A DNA stretch of 64,000 nucleotides from positions 43,637 to 107,636 of the forward strand of contig NZ_JAKCFI010000018.1 in the NCBI RefSeq assembly GCF_021412625.1, written 5' to 3'. Of the stretch, positions 8,307 through 17,464 are shown piece after piece. The stretch is from Myxococcus stipitatus (GTDB lineage Bacteria > Myxococcota > Myxococcia > Myxococcales > Myxococcaceae). The stretch's first letter is position 1. The number at the start of each line of letters is the position of its first letter. Made by a program: the position numbers and the translations under genes. The notes below the pieces were generated by a model, which saw nothing but the letters and a program-made list of their open reading frames with translations, did no database searches and was not told where the DNA came from.

Positions 8307-8864
8307 ATGAACGAAGAGGACCTGGCGGGGAGGCTCGCCCGCAACATCCGCACGCTGCGCGAGACGCGGGGCGCCACGCAGGCGCAGCTCTCGAAGCTGG
8401 CCGGCGTCCCCCGCGCGACGTGGGCCAACCTGGAGTCGGGCACGGCGAACCCCACGCTGGCCGTGCTGCACCGGGTGGCCGGAGCGCTCCAGGTGTCGCT
8501 CGAGGAGCTGGTGGCCAGGCCCCGCGCCAGCGCGCGCCACTACCCGCGCGACAGCCTGACGACGCGCATGCGGGGCGCGGGCCAGCTGCGCAAGCTGCTG
8601 CCGGACCCGCTGCCCGGCATGGAGTTCGACCGGGTGGAGCTGCCGCCCGGCGTGCGCATCACCGGCGTGCCCCACACCCCCGGCACCCGCGAGTACCTCG
8701 CCTGTGAGTCCGGGGAGATGTCCCTGGTCGCCAGCGGCGAGCGCTTCGTCCTCAAGCCCGGCGACGTCGTCGTCTTCCGGGGGGACCAGAAGCACTCCTA
8801 CGAGAACCCCGGCGCGCGCACCGCGGTGGGCTACTCCGTCGTCCTGCTCGCGCCGCCGCTGTGA
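8307..8864 (+). CDS. XRE-family regulator with C-terminal cupin domain
   Basis: A 185-residue transcription factor. Residues about 8-65 form an XRE helix-turn-helix (TQAQLSKLAGVPRATWANLE), and residues about 105-182 a small cupin fold with GVRITGVPHTPGTREYL and the late motif LKPGDVVVFRGDQKHSY. This HTH-cupin layout is common in regulators that sense a small molecule. The start at 8307 follows the operator palindromes directly; an in-frame start at 8220 would put the operator inside the gene and add unrelated residues. The gene is likely leaderless or has a very short leader. It is divergent from the SDR-queA pair, the probable target. Confidence 0.85.
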   Translation: MNEEDLAGRLARNIRTLRETRGATQAQLSKLAGVPRATWANLESGTANPTLAVLHRVAGALQVSLEELVARPRASARHYPRDSLTTRMRGAGQLRKLLPDPLPGMEFDRVELPPGVRITGVPHTPGTREYLACESGEMSLVASGERFVLKPGDVVVFRGDQKHSYENPGARTAVGYSVVLLAPPL

Positions 8865-8871
8865 CGTCGGC

Positions 8872-9504
8872 TCATCCCGAGTCGCGGCCGTAGAACCAGG
8901 CCGTGAGCGCCAGGCGATGGGCGTGGGCGGGCAGCACCTCGTGCTCGATGCGCTCGCTCAGGAACACCACCAGCGTGTCGAGCCGGGGCGCCACGTCCAC
9001 GGGGTCCTCCCCCTGGGGGTACAGGCGCAGCAGGCCGCCGTGCTCGGCGCGCCAGTCCGGATTGGCGTACCAGATGGCCGTGGCCCTGCGATTGGTGTGT
9101 CCGGGGAAGGCGTCGAGGTGGCGCGAGTAGTGCGCCCCGCCGCCGGGATAGCAGGCGAGCTGGAGGTCGAAGCGCCCCAGGCCCAGGTACGCGCCCGCCG
9201 AGAGCGCCTGGCCGAGTTGTTCGAAGCGCCGCCACAAAGCGCCGAGTCCGGTGTCGGGCTCGGGTTCCACCCAGCCGATGAGGTCGCCCCTCACTCGGTT
9301 GTCGAGCGTCCGGTCCGCGCCTCGCCGGATGCCCGCGGCATGAAGTACTCCGGATTCCGCCCTCGCCAGCGCTTCCGCCCGCGCCGCGAGGGCTGCTGCA
9401 TCTCCGAGAAATGCCAGGCGCGTGAAATACCCCCGCGCGCCCAGCGCCTCCACTTCCTGGTCCGTCAGCTCCACACGTGCTCCTTCCAGCAACGTGCCGC
9501 CCAC
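8872..9504 (-). CDS. 2-oxoglutarate/Fe(II)-dependent oxygenase (prolyl 4-hydroxylase type)
   Basis: A 210-residue double-stranded beta-helix dioxygenase. The iron ligands are visible as H-x-D in YSRHLDAFPG and a distal His in ERIEHEVLP, followed by the 2-oxoglutarate-binding arginine in HRLALTAWFYG. The motif order matches the prolyl 4-hydroxylase alpha-subunit (P4Hc) family, which hydroxylates protein side chains or small molecules. The target cannot be inferred. It converges with the XRE-cupin gene with a 7-base gap and is divergent from the DUF4230 gene. Confidence 0.85.
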   Translation of the reverse strand: MGGTLLEGARVELTDQEVEALGARGYFTRLAFLGDAAALAARAEALARAESGVLHAAGIRRGADRTLDNRVRGDLIGWVEPEPDTGLGALWRRFEQLGQALSAGAYLGLGRFDLQLACYPGGGAHYSRHLDAFPGHTNRRATAIWYANPDWRAEHGGLLRLYPQGEDPVDVAPRLDTLVVFLSERIEHEVLPAHAHRLALTAWFYGRDSG

Positions 9505-9560
9505 ACGCGCGCACCGTGCCCCAGACGCGGGCGGCGCGGAAGGAGATAAAGTCGGGCCCC

Positions 9561-10178
9561 ATGGCGCACCTCTCGCGAGTCCTCACCATCCTGCTGGGAG
9601 CCGTGCTCGGCGCCGTCGCCGCGGGCCTGCTGCTGCGCCCCGCGAAGCCCTCGCTCCCGGACACCGCGTCCGTGGTGCAGCAGATGCGCGAGGTGGCGCG
9701 GCTGGAGACGCTGGAGGTGGCGCTCTACAAGAAGGTGACCTTCACCCCGGAGCCCCAGGCCACCGACGCGCTGTGGAAGGACGTGGTGAACTGGGCCCGC
9801 TACACCCTGCAGGACCCGCACGGCCGCGCCATCGTCTTCGCGGACGCGCAGCTGGGCTTCGACCTGGGGAGCTTCGGCCCCCAGAACCTCCACGTCGCGG
9901 GGACCCAGGTCCACGTGGTGCTGCCGCCGCTGAGCGTGCAGGTGGTGCTGCGCCCCGGCGAGACGGAGGTCATCGACTCCAACCTGGACAGCGCGCAGAC
10001 GGCGCAGCTGCTGGAGAAGGCCCGCCTCGCCTTCGAGAACGACGTGCGCGACGACGCGCGCCTGCGCCAGCGCGCCCGGGACTCCGCCGAGCGCGCCCTG
10101 CGCGGCCTGCTGCTCACGCTGGGCTACCGCGAGGTGCGCTTCGTGGACACGCTGCCCACCACCGCCACGGCGGGCTGA
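9561..10178 (+). CDS. DUF4230-like membrane-anchored protein
   Basis: A 205-residue protein with one N-terminal membrane segment (about residues 5-25, ILLGAVLGAVAAGLLL) and a periplasmic domain. The pattern (VARLETLEVALYKKVTF, then a beta-rich region and a C-terminal helix ending GYREVRFV) resembles DUF4230 proteins, whose function is unknown. The ATG at 9561 is preferred because the membrane segment follows at once; an in-frame start at 9477 would lie inside the divergent oxygenase gene. An AGGAG sits 15 bases upstream, a little far for a ribosome site. Confidence 0.7.
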   Translation: MAHLSRVLTILLGAVLGAVAAGLLLRPAKPSLPDTASVVQQMREVARLETLEVALYKKVTFTPEPQATDALWKDVVNWARYTLQDPHGRAIVFADAQLGFDLGSFGPQNLHVAGTQVHVVLPPLSVQVVLRPGETEVIDSNLDSAQTAQLLEKARLAFENDVRDDARLRQRARDSAERALRGLLLTLGYREVRFVDTLPTTATAG

Positions 10179-10184
10179 CGCCCC

Positions 10185-11462
10185 TCAATCCCGCGGCGGC
10201 TCCCACGCCCGGACGAGCCCCTCGGCCGTCAGGCGGAAGACCCCCGGGATTCCCTTGGAGGTGGGCTCCAGCCGGGCCAGCGCGCCGCACGCCTCCGCGT
10301 CCGACGCCCGGGCGACGAGCGCCACCTCCCGGCGGCCCAGCGACACACACCAGTCCCCCTCCCCCACCTCCTCCACCAGCACCCGGCGCTGCGCCACGGT
10401 GAGCAGCCGCGCGCCGTCGTGGCCATCCCCTCCCGCCACGGCCCACACGCCGGAGCGCGCCTCCGCCAACCGCAGGTCGCCCTCCTCGACGAGGACCGGG
10501 CGCACCGGCGCGGGGCTCGCCTCCAGGTTGCGCCACGCCGCGGCGTCCACCGTCTCCAGCGTCAGCCCGGCCGCGCGCAGCGCGGACTCCGGCAGGTAGC
10601 GGACGAACTCCGCGTCCTCCAGCACGTAGAAGACCTCGAGCCCCGCGGGCCCCTCCCGGTGCACCGCCCCCACCGCCCGCTCGCCGAAGTCCGCCGGCCG
10701 CAGCACCGGCCGCAGCCGCGTCTCCAAAGGCGCGTCCGTGCCCTCCAACCCCGAGGACAGTCCCCCCAGGCGCGCGGCCAGGGCCTCCACGTACGCCTGG
10801 AGCTCCCGCGCCTCCGGCGCCTCCAGGTAGGCCGCGTACAGCGAGCCCACGTCCACCCGCCCCACGCCGCCCGAGGCCAGCCTCACGAGCAGGTCCTTGC
10901 CCTGGCGACGGAACGTCACGCGCGCGCGGCCCAGCGCCCCCGTCAGCGCGGCGAGGAACTCCGCGCGAGGCGCCCGCTCCCGGGCGACCGCCGGCGCGGG
11001 CAGCTCCGCCGCCTCCAGTTCCTCCTTCAGCAGCCGCGCCTCCGCGTCGAACGGGTCCCTCGCCAGCGCGTCCTCCACGTACCCGCGCACCCGCGCCACC
11101 TCGCCGCGCCGCAGCGCCAGCACCGCCAGCACCTTGAGCACCTCCGGGTCCCCCGGCGAGCGGGCCTGCGCCTCGTGCAGCAGCGCCTCCGCCTCGCCGT
11201 GGCGCTCCAGGCCCAGCAGCACGCGCGTATGGCCCAGCAGCACCGGCAGGTCCTGGGGAAACTCGCGGCGAAGCGCCTCCACCAGGGGAAGCGCCTCCCG
11301 GTCCGCGCCCGCGTTGCTCAGCGCGTGCGCCACCGCCAGCCGCAGCGCCGGCCCCGCGTCCCCCCGGGCCCGCGCGCGCAACAGCTCCAGCTCCGCGTCG
11401 CTCAACACCTCACCCGCCTCCACCTTGCGGCGGACGCGCTCCAGTTCCAGGAACGAGCTCAC
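10185..11462 (-). CDS. TPR protein with C-terminal DUF1444 (YtpQ-like) domain
   Basis: A 425-residue soluble protein. Residues about 20-145 are helical repeats with TPR spacing and alanine pattern (ALPLVEALRREFPQ, AEALLHEAQARSPGDPEVLKVLA). After a short linker, residues about 165-420 match the DUF1444/YtpQ pattern (FRRQGKDLLVRLASG, DVGSLYAAYLEAP, RLRPVLRP). The start is taken as the GTG at 11462, where the helical region begins; no ATG is suitably placed. Function is unknown; YtpQ-like domains occur in several bacterial phyla as soluble proteins of unassigned role. It lies downstream of the hybrid kinase on the same strand (188-base gap). Confidence 0.7.
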   Translation of the reverse strand: MSSFLELERVRRKVEAGEVLSDAELELLRARARGDAGPALRLAVAHALSNAGADREALPLVEALRREFPQDLPVLLGHTRVLLGLERHGEAEALLHEAQARSPGDPEVLKVLAVLALRRGEVARVRGYVEDALARDPFDAEARLLKEELEAAELPAPAVARERAPRAEFLAALTGALGRARVTFRRQGKDLLVRLASGGVGRVDVGSLYAAYLEAPEARELQAYVEALAARLGGLSSGLEGTDAPLETRLRPVLRPADFGERAVGAVHREGPAGLEVFYVLEDAEFVRYLPESALRAAGLTLETVDAAAWRNLEASPAPVRPVLVEEGDLRLAEARSGVWAVAGGDGHDGARLLTVAQRRVLVEEVGEGDWCVSLGRREVALVARASDAEACGALARLEPTSKGIPGVFRLTAEGLVRAWEPPRD

Positions 11463-11650
11463 CCGCGCGACTCTAGATGGAATGAGGGGATGACACTGCA
11501 ATCCCAGACTACATGCCCCGGGGTTGGATGGCCGGGCGACCGGGCGGCGGGCAGGATGGGCGTCGACTCGCGCGGACCTCCCGGCGGGGCCAGGACGGCG
11601 CGGCCTCCCCCCACGAGCCCGAGGGCCACGGCGGCCCACGTGGCGCGCGC

Positions 11651-13714
11651 TCAGTGCTGGCGGCTGTCCGGCTCGCCCGGAGCGGAGGCGGGGGCGGGGG
11701 GGTGATTGCCCTCGCCCACGCCTCCCTCCGATTGCGCGAGGAAGTCGTCCAGCGCGCCCACGTCGATGGGCTTGCGGAACACCGCGTCCACCAACGCCAG
11801 GCTGGAGCGGTTCTGTCCGCGCACGTCCATGCCCGTGACGATGGCGAGCAGCGCCTGGGGGGAGCGCTCCCGCAGCTCGCGCGCCAGCTCCCAGCCGCTC
11901 ATCTCCGGCATCACCGCGTCCAGCAACGCCGCGTCGAAGCGCCGCCGCTGCCACATGTCCAGCGCCACGTGGGGGTCGTGGGCCACCTGCACCTCGTAGC
12001 CCTCCTCGCCCAGCACCTCGGCCATCATCCGCGCGTTGTCCAGGTCGTCGTCCACCACCAGCACGCGGCGCGTCTGCTGGAACTTCCGGGGCGCCGCCGG
12101 CCGCGTGACGGCCTCCGACGGCCGGGGCGGCGGCGCGGGCGTCTGGGCGCGCACGCGCGGCAGCTTCACCACGAAGGCCGAGCCGGGCCCCTCCGTGGAG
12201 TTCTCCGCCGTCAGCTCGCCGCCCCAGCGCTGCACCTGCGCGCGCGCGACGGCCAGGTACAGCGACAGCTGCGGCGCCCCCGGGTCGCGGCGCAGCGGGT
12301 CGAACAGGTGCGTCAGCTCCTCCACCGCGTACGGCGGCCCCTCGTCCTGGATGCGCAGCGTGAGCCAGGCGGGGTTGTCCGAGCCCGTCATCACCCGCAG
12401 GCGGCCTCCGCCCTCCATCCGGTCGCGCGCCGCCAACAGCAGGTTCACGACCAGTTCGCGGAAGAAGGCCGCGTCCGCGCGCACCGCGCCGGGGTTGCCC
12501 AGCTCCAGGTCCACGTACACCGGGTGCTCGCGCTGCTCCAGCTCGCCCCGCGCCAGCTCCAGCGCCTCGCGCACCGTCTGGTCCACCTGCACGTCGGTGG
12601 GCCGCTCCTCGGTGCGCTGGACGTTGAACTCCTGCAGCCGCGACACCAGCTCGCCAATCTGCTGCACCGTGCGGTCCAGCGCCTCCAGGTGCTCGGGCTT
12701 GTACTCGCGCTGCAGGAGCGTGATGCGCAGGCGCAGCACGTTGAGGAAGTTGTTGAGCGCGTGCGCGGCGCCGCCGGCGAGCTGCCCCAGCGCCTGCTGG
12801 CGGGTGCGCTGGAGCAGCCGCCCCTGCAGCCGCCGCAGCTCGCCGTAGGCGCTCTCCAGGGCCTTGGTCTTGTTGGCGGACTCGGTGCGGTCGGTGAAGG
12901 TCTGGATGGCGCCGGCCAGCTCGCCCTCCTCCTCCCAGACGGGCGTGGCGCTCATCTCCAGCGTGGCCTTGTCGCCGCTGGGCCGCTCGATGACCATCAT
13001 CACCCCGCGCACCGGGCCCTTCTCCCTGAGGGCGCGCACGAAGGGCATGTCCCCCACCTTGAAGACCTCGCCCGTCAGGTGCCGCGCGTTGACCTGCGTG
13101 AGCACCGGCGCCAGCGTGTTGGACGCGCGCCCGCCCACCACCGCGCGCATGGGCACGCCCATCAACCGGCTCACCGGCGGCGTGGCGAAGGACACCGTGC
13201 CGTCCAGCTCCCCCAGCAGGATGCCCACGTCCACCTGGTTGAGCACCGACTCCATCACCGCCGCCTCGCGGAAGCGCACCTCCTCCGTCTTGAGGATGCG
13301 CGCGTAGGAGGCCTGCGCGGACGCGTCCGCCTCCCACACCAGCTCCGCGATGAGCCCGGCCACCTCCGGCTCGATGAGCCCTTCGTGGTGCCGCGCGTAG
13401 ACGTGCAGCAGCACCTCCTCCAGCGACTTGAACTCGCGCGTGAGGTCCTCGGGCTCGAAGTTCTGCGTGTAGCGGTCCGCGCCGTGCGAGCGCACCACCT
13501 CCGGCCACAGCCGCACCGCGTCCTCGCCCCGGTCCTTGAGCAGCCGGGCCAGCTCCGACACCAGCCGGCGCAAGGGCGCGCGCAAGTCCCTCCCCGGGAT
13601 TTCGACCTCGTAGACCTCCGAGCGCAGGCGCTTGGCCCACAGGCGCGTCACCCGCTCCTGTTCGTCCTGGAGCAGCTCGGACAGCGCTTCGATGGCGTCG
13701 ATGCGGGCGGCCAC
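11651..13714 (-). CDS. Hybrid histidine kinase with degraded ATPase domain and intact receiver
   Basis: A 687-residue cytoplasmic protein. Residues 1-110 look like an RsbRD-N sensor domain, 150-275 a PAS domain, 305-365 a DHp helix pair with a candidate phospho-His at 318 (GGAAHALNNFLN), 375-520 an HATPase-like region, and 550-660 a receiver with Asp599 and Lys648. The ATPase region lacks key features: the Mg-chelating N-box Asn is Ala428 (NLLLAARDRM), the G1 box reads DEGPPY, and no GxGLGL G2 box is present. It probably binds ATP poorly or not at all, so it may be a phosphotransfer or scaffold protein fed by another kinase. No membrane segments. Confidence 0.85.
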   Translation of the reverse strand: MAARIDAIEALSELLQDEQERVTRLWAKRLRSEVYEVEIPGRDLRAPLRRLVSELARLLKDRGEDAVRLWPEVVRSHGADRYTQNFEPEDLTREFKSLEEVLLHVYARHHEGLIEPEVAGLIAELVWEADASAQASYARILKTEEVRFREAAVMESVLNQVDVGILLGELDGTVSFATPPVSRLMGVPMRAVVGGRASNTLAPVLTQVNARHLTGEVFKVGDMPFVRALREKGPVRGVMMVIERPSGDKATLEMSATPVWEEEGELAGAIQTFTDRTESANKTKALESAYGELRRLQGRLLQRTRQQALGQLAGGAAHALNNFLNVLRLRITLLQREYKPEHLEALDRTVQQIGELVSRLQEFNVQRTEERPTDVQVDQTVREALELARGELEQREHPVYVDLELGNPGAVRADAAFFRELVVNLLLAARDRMEGGGRLRVMTGSDNPAWLTLRIQDEGPPYAVEELTHLFDPLRRDPGAPQLSLYLAVARAQVQRWGGELTAENSTEGPGSAFVVKLPRVRAQTPAPPPRPSEAVTRPAAPRKFQQTRRVLVVDDDLDNARMMAEVLGEEGYEVQVAHDPHVALDMWQRRRFDAALLDAVMPEMSGWELARELRERSPQALLAIVTGMDVRGQNRSSLALVDAVFRKPIDVGALDDFLAQSEGGVGEGNHPPAPASAPGEPDSRQH

Positions 13715-13843
13715 GGTCCGTCACAAGGTGCGCACGCCCGGCCGCCATGGCCACCCGAGCGCCCGGACGGCTGGCCGCCCGGCGTGGACGCCCGGCTGAC
13801 CGCGTTGCCACCGCTTGCGTCCCGGCCCACCTTCCAGGAACGG

Positions 13844-14620
13844 ATGCCTCTCAACGAGCAGACCAAGAACGACCTGCTGGAGTCACCCTGGCTGTCGCAG
13901 CAGGCCATGGCGCAGCTGTTCCGCGGAGAACTCAGCCGCTCGGACACGTGGCGCACGCGCCTGGACACCACCACCAACTGGGCGCTGACCACCACCGCCG
14001 CCGTCATCTCCTTCGGCTTCGCCACGCCGCAGAGCCCGCACGTCACCTTCCTCGTGGGCATCTGGATGGTGGTGTCCTTCCTGCTCGTGGAGGCCCGGCG
14101 CTACCGGTACTACGACCTGTGGAACCGGCGCGTGCGCCTGCTGGAGGACGGCTGGTGGGTGCCCATGCTCCGGCGCGAGCCGGTGGACCCGGACGCGCTG
14201 CGGGAGCTGGCGGTGGAGATGTCCCGGCCCCAGCTCCAGCTGTCGCTGATGTCCGCCATCTCCACCCGCCTCAACCGGACCTATGGCCCCATCCTGATGG
14301 TCTTGTTGATGACCTGGTTCTTCAAGGTCTACAGCCACCCGCGTCCACCCGTGGACTTCGGGGAGTTCGTGGACCGGGCCCACGTGGCCTGGGTCCCGGG
14401 GCCCCTGGTGATGGGCCTGTTGGCGCTCATCACCGTGGGGGCGGCGTACCTGTTCATCTCCTCGTTCTTCATCCGAGCCCCCCTGGGCGAGCTGCGCACC
14501 CGCCCCCGGGGGCGACGCGCCGCGCTGTGGGAGTCGTTCTACCGGCCCTACGCCATCCGGCGGCGCCACCGCCCGTCCCGCAGGCCCTCCCCCCGGCCGA
14601 CCTCCAACTCGGAACACTGA
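13844..14620 (+). CDS. DUF2270 family integral membrane protein
   Basis: A 258-residue membrane protein. The N-terminal region (FRGELSRSDTWRTRLDTTTNWALT) is typical of DUF2270. There are four likely membrane segments: about residues 45-60 and 66-82, then about 145-160 and 190-210. A basic tail (RRRHRPSRRPSPRP) ends the protein. Family function is unknown. ATG 13844 has an AGGAACGG stretch just upstream and gives the usual family N-terminus. It is divergent from the hybrid kinase (129 bases between starts). Confidence 0.8.
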   Translation: MPLNEQTKNDLLESPWLSQQAMAQLFRGELSRSDTWRTRLDTTTNWALTTTAAVISFGFATPQSPHVTFLVGIWMVVSFLLVEARRYRYYDLWNRRVRLLEDGWWVPMLRREPVDPDALRELAVEMSRPQLQLSLMSAISTRLNRTYGPILMVLLMTWFFKVYSHPRPPVDFGEFVDRAHVAWVPGPLVMGLLALITVGAAYLFISSFFIRAPLGELRTRPRGRRAALWESFYRPYAIRRRHRPSRRPSPRPTSNSEH

Positions 14621-14758
14621 GGGTGGGGGCGCTCCCCGCCTCGGAGGGCCAGTGACGCCCGGGCACGTAAAGGGCCTCATGGCCGCCATGCCGCCGGCTG
14701 AATCCCGGGTGTTTTCATCCTTCCGGCCCCGGGGGTTTTGTGCTGTGAATCCGCACCC

Positions 14759-15763
14759 ATGGCGAACACCCGCACTGTCACGGTCATCAATGGCGACGGC
14801 ATCGGCCCCGAGGTGATGGCGGCCACCATCCGCGTTCTCGAGGCCCTCAAGGTTCCCCTCGAGTTCGAGCACAAGGACGCGGGCACGGAGGTCGTGGCCA
14901 AGTACGGCACCAACCTGCCCCACGAGACGGTGGAGGCGGTGCTGCGCAGCGGCGTCGCGCTCAAGGGCCCCACGGGCACGGTGGTGGGCGGCGGCCTTCC
15001 TTCCGCGAACGTCGGCCTGCGCAAGCGGCTGGACCTGTACTCGTCGCTGCGCCCGGTCAAGAGCGTGCCGAACGTGAAGACGCGCTACGAGGGCGTGGAC
15101 CTCGTGGTGGTGCGCGAGAACACGGAGAGCCTCTACGCCGGCATCGAGCACATCATCGTCCCGGGCGTGGTGGAGTCGCTCAAGATCATCACCGAGAAGG
15201 CCTCCACGCGCATCGCGCGCTTCGCGTTCGAGTACGCGCGCAAGCACGGCCGCAAGAAGGTGACCGGCGTCCACAAGGCCAACATCATGAAGCTGTCGGA
15301 CGGCCTGTTCCTGGACTGCTGCCGCAAGGTGGGCCGTGAGTTCCCGGAGATCCACTACGAGGAAGTCATCATCGACAACCTCTGCATGCAGCTGGTGAAG
15401 GACCCGTCCCGCTTCGACGTGCTGGTGCTGGAGAACCTGTACGGCGACATCGTGAGCGACCTGTGCGCGGGCCTCGTCGGCGGCCTGGGCGTGGTGCCGG
15501 GCGCGAACATCGGCGAGCGCACCGCCGTCTTCGAGGCGGTCCACGGCACGGCGCCGGACATCGCGGGCAAGGGCATCGCGAACCCCACGGCGCTGATGAT
15601 GTCGGCGGTGATGATGCTGGACTACCTCGACCTGCGCGAGGAAGCCCGCCGCATGGAGGGCGCCATCCAGAAGGTGTACGGCGACGGCAAGGTGCGCACG
15701 GGTGACCTCGGCGGCGGCGCCACCACCCGCGACTTCACCGACGCCATCATCGCGGCGCTGTAG
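14759..15763 (+). CDS. NAD-dependent isocitrate dehydrogenase
   Basis: A 334-residue member of the isocitrate/isopropylmalate dehydrogenase family that oxidatively decarboxylates isocitrate to 2-oxoglutarate in the TCA cycle. The phosphorylation/substrate loop and arginines appear as LPSANVGLRKRLDLYSSLRPV, the family signature NLYGDIVSDLCAGLVGGLG is near residue 225, and the cofactor region is HGTAPDIAGKGIANPTA. The short single-domain length and the LPSANVG loop fit NAD-type IDH better than LeuB, though a homoisocitrate or tartrate-type activity cannot be excluded. ATG 14759 (MANTRTV) is preferred over the TTG at 14738. A strong hairpin terminator follows. Confidence 0.85.
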   Translation: MANTRTVTVINGDGIGPEVMAATIRVLEALKVPLEFEHKDAGTEVVAKYGTNLPHETVEAVLRSGVALKGPTGTVVGGGLPSANVGLRKRLDLYSSLRPVKSVPNVKTRYEGVDLVVVRENTESLYAGIEHIIVPGVVESLKIITEKASTRIARFAFEYARKHGRKKVTGVHKANIMKLSDGLFLDCCRKVGREFPEIHYEEVIIDNLCMQLVKDPSRFDVLVLENLYGDIVSDLCAGLVGGLGVVPGANIGERTAVFEAVHGTAPDIAGKGIANPTALMMSAVMMLDYLDLREEARRMEGAIQKVYGDGKVRTGDLGGGATTRDFTDAIIAAL

Positions 15764-15784
15764 TCGGACGACGGGTCCGACGCG

Positions 15785-15820
15785 GAGCCCGGGTCGCCCC
15801 CATGGCGTCCCGGGCTTTTT
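15785..15820 (+). terminator. Rho-independent terminator after isocitrate dehydrogenase
   Basis: AGCCCGGG (15786-15793) pairs with CCCGGGCT (15809-15816) and is followed by five T residues (15816-15820). A second small hairpin, GTCGGAC/GTCCGAC, lies at 15763-15781. The T-run on the plus strand marks it as the terminator of the dehydrogenase gene. Confidence 0.85.
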
Positions 15821-15850
15821 CGTGTCCGCGCGTGGGCCCGCGCGCCGCGC

Positions 15851-17464
15851 TCAGGGCGCCCGGAGCACGCCGCTGAGGGTCTCCGCCCGCGAGAACTCCT
15901 GCGGCAGCCGATACGGCCGCGCGGGGCTCCACTGAGGCGCGGCATGGGCGCCCAACCGCAGCGCGTAGTAGTGCCCCGACTCCAGCAGGCCCGAGGGCAG
16001 GCGCAGCTCGCGCGCGTCGCCATCCAGGACGAAGGAGGCGTACTCCGCCGCGGCGTACGGCCACCCGGGCAGGGAGCGGGAGACGTGCAGGACGGTGACG
16101 ACGTAGTGGGAGACGTTCCCCTGCGCCGGCGCGGTCCAGGAGAGCACGGGGCTGTCCGACGACAACAGCCGGGACTGGCTGGCCGCCTGCGCGTCGACCT
16201 TGAAGTCGCGCGGAGGCAGCACCTCGGGAGCCACCGGGACGGGCGTGGGCGAGGTGACCGCCGCCAGGGGCAGCACCCGCGCCACCTCCGCCTGGAGCGT
16301 CACGGCGGCCTCCCCCGTCGTCCAGTCCGCCCCCTTCGTGGTCACGCTGAAGCGGTATGAGAAGTTCGCCGTCACGGGCCAGGCGGACGGGTAGGGATTG
16401 CCGTAGGTGGGCTGCAGCCTCAGCGCGGAGAGCGAGCCGGTGGCGTCCTGGGCGAGCTCGAGCAGGAGCGGCGACGGCACGAGGTCCGCCTTCGCGCCGT
16501 AGGGCAGCACCTCGAGCGTGAAGCGGCTGTCCGCCGTCACGCTGGCGAACCCCTGCGGAGCATGGGCCTGGAAGGCGGGGCGGTTCCAGTCGACGGTCAC
16601 CTGCCGGGAGACGGTGGGGTCGAGCGCGGCGGACACCAGCACCCGCTCGTCCTGGAAGCCCGTGAGGGCCGCCTCGCCCGCGGTGGCGATGGACAGGTAG
16701 GCGATGGGCGAGCCTCCATCCACGGGCGTGGCGCTGCGCGCATGCTGCTGCACCAGCCAGCCCGTGTCCTCCAGGTCCCCCGTGTCGAGCCACGGGTCGT
16801 CCGCGAGCGCGGGCACGAACTTCGTCGCGATCTCCCCCAGACTCGTGCTGCCCACCTGTGGCCCGAAGAAGCCGAAGTCGAGCCGTCCCCACCGGGACAA
16901 GGCGGGCAGCACGAGCTCGAGGCGGTCATTCACCAGCCAGGGCGCCAGCGTCCCCAGCTCCGTCATGTCGACGCCCACGAGGGTCGTCGCCCCCGTCGTG
17001 TCCCCGGGAGGACGTCCCCAGCGCGTCTCCGCCAGGTCGACGCTTCGGGAGGTCGTCACGGCGTGACGCGCGCCATGCCTCACGTAGTAGAGGCCCGGCG
17101 GGGCCTGGAAGGAGAAGCCGCCCAGGCCCACCGACTCCGGGGGGATGGGCAGGGGCGAGCCCGCGTCGTCGAGCTGGAAGACCTGGGGAGGTTGCGAGGA
17201 CGAGGCGCCCTCGTCCCCCAGCTCCCCCGCCGCGCCCACGTAGCGACGGCCCACCTTGACCTGGACATAGGGGCCCGCGTCGTCGCCTCCGGTCGGGCGG
17301 CCCCCGTCACCTCCATCCGCGCCCCCATCCGACGAGCCGCCGTCCGCGCCGCAGCGGTCCGGGTGCTCGGCGCAGACCTCGTCCTCCTCCGGCCAGTCGA
17401 TGCAGGCGGCGAGCGCCACCACGAGCGCGCCGACCCACAGCCCCGTCGGGACTCGCGCGCTCAT
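15851..17464 (-). CDS. Large lipoprotein of unknown function
   Basis: A 537-residue predicted lipoprotein: hydrophobic N-terminus followed by the lipobox LAAC at residues 18-21. The start of the mature chain has two cysteines (VCAEHPDRC) and a Gly/Asp/Ser-rich linker to about residue 65, then a long beta-rich, repeat-free region. A C-terminal segment (about 430-537) with VLSWTAPAQGNVSHYVVTV and GHYYALRLGA has the look of a fibronectin-III-like module. No enzyme motif seen. Its ATG overlaps the stop of the upstream TPR gene (ATGA, 17461-17464), so the two are co-translated, as in other myxobacterial lipoprotein/TPR pairs. Confidence 0.75.
   Translation of the reverse strand: MSARVPTGLWVGALVVALAACIDWPEEDEVCAEHPDRCGADGGSSDGGADGGDGGRPTGGDDAGPYVQVKVGRRYVGAAGELGDEGASSSQPPQVFQLDDAGSPLPIPPESVGLGGFSFQAPPGLYYVRHGARHAVTTSRSVDLAETRWGRPPGDTTGATTLVGVDMTELGTLAPWLVNDRLELVLPALSRWGRLDFGFFGPQVGSTSLGEIATKFVPALADDPWLDTGDLEDTGWLVQQHARSATPVDGGSPIAYLSIATAGEAALTGFQDERVLVSAALDPTVSRQVTVDWNRPAFQAHAPQGFASVTADSRFTLEVLPYGAKADLVPSPLLLELAQDATGSLSALRLQPTYGNPYPSAWPVTANFSYRFSVTTKGADWTTGEAAVTLQAEVARVLPLAAVTSPTPVPVAPEVLPPRDFKVDAQAASQSRLLSSDSPVLSWTAPAQGNVSHYVVTVLHVSRSLPGWPYAAAEYASFVLDGDARELRLPSGLLESGHYYALRLGAHAAPQWSPARPYRLPQEFSRAETLSGVLRAP

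Noticed and set aside
10185..13811. One 1208-residue frame covering both the TPR-DUF1444 gene and the kinase region
   Set aside because: Only the last ~425 residues look like protein; the upper part is a shadow of the kinase gene, which is in another frame.
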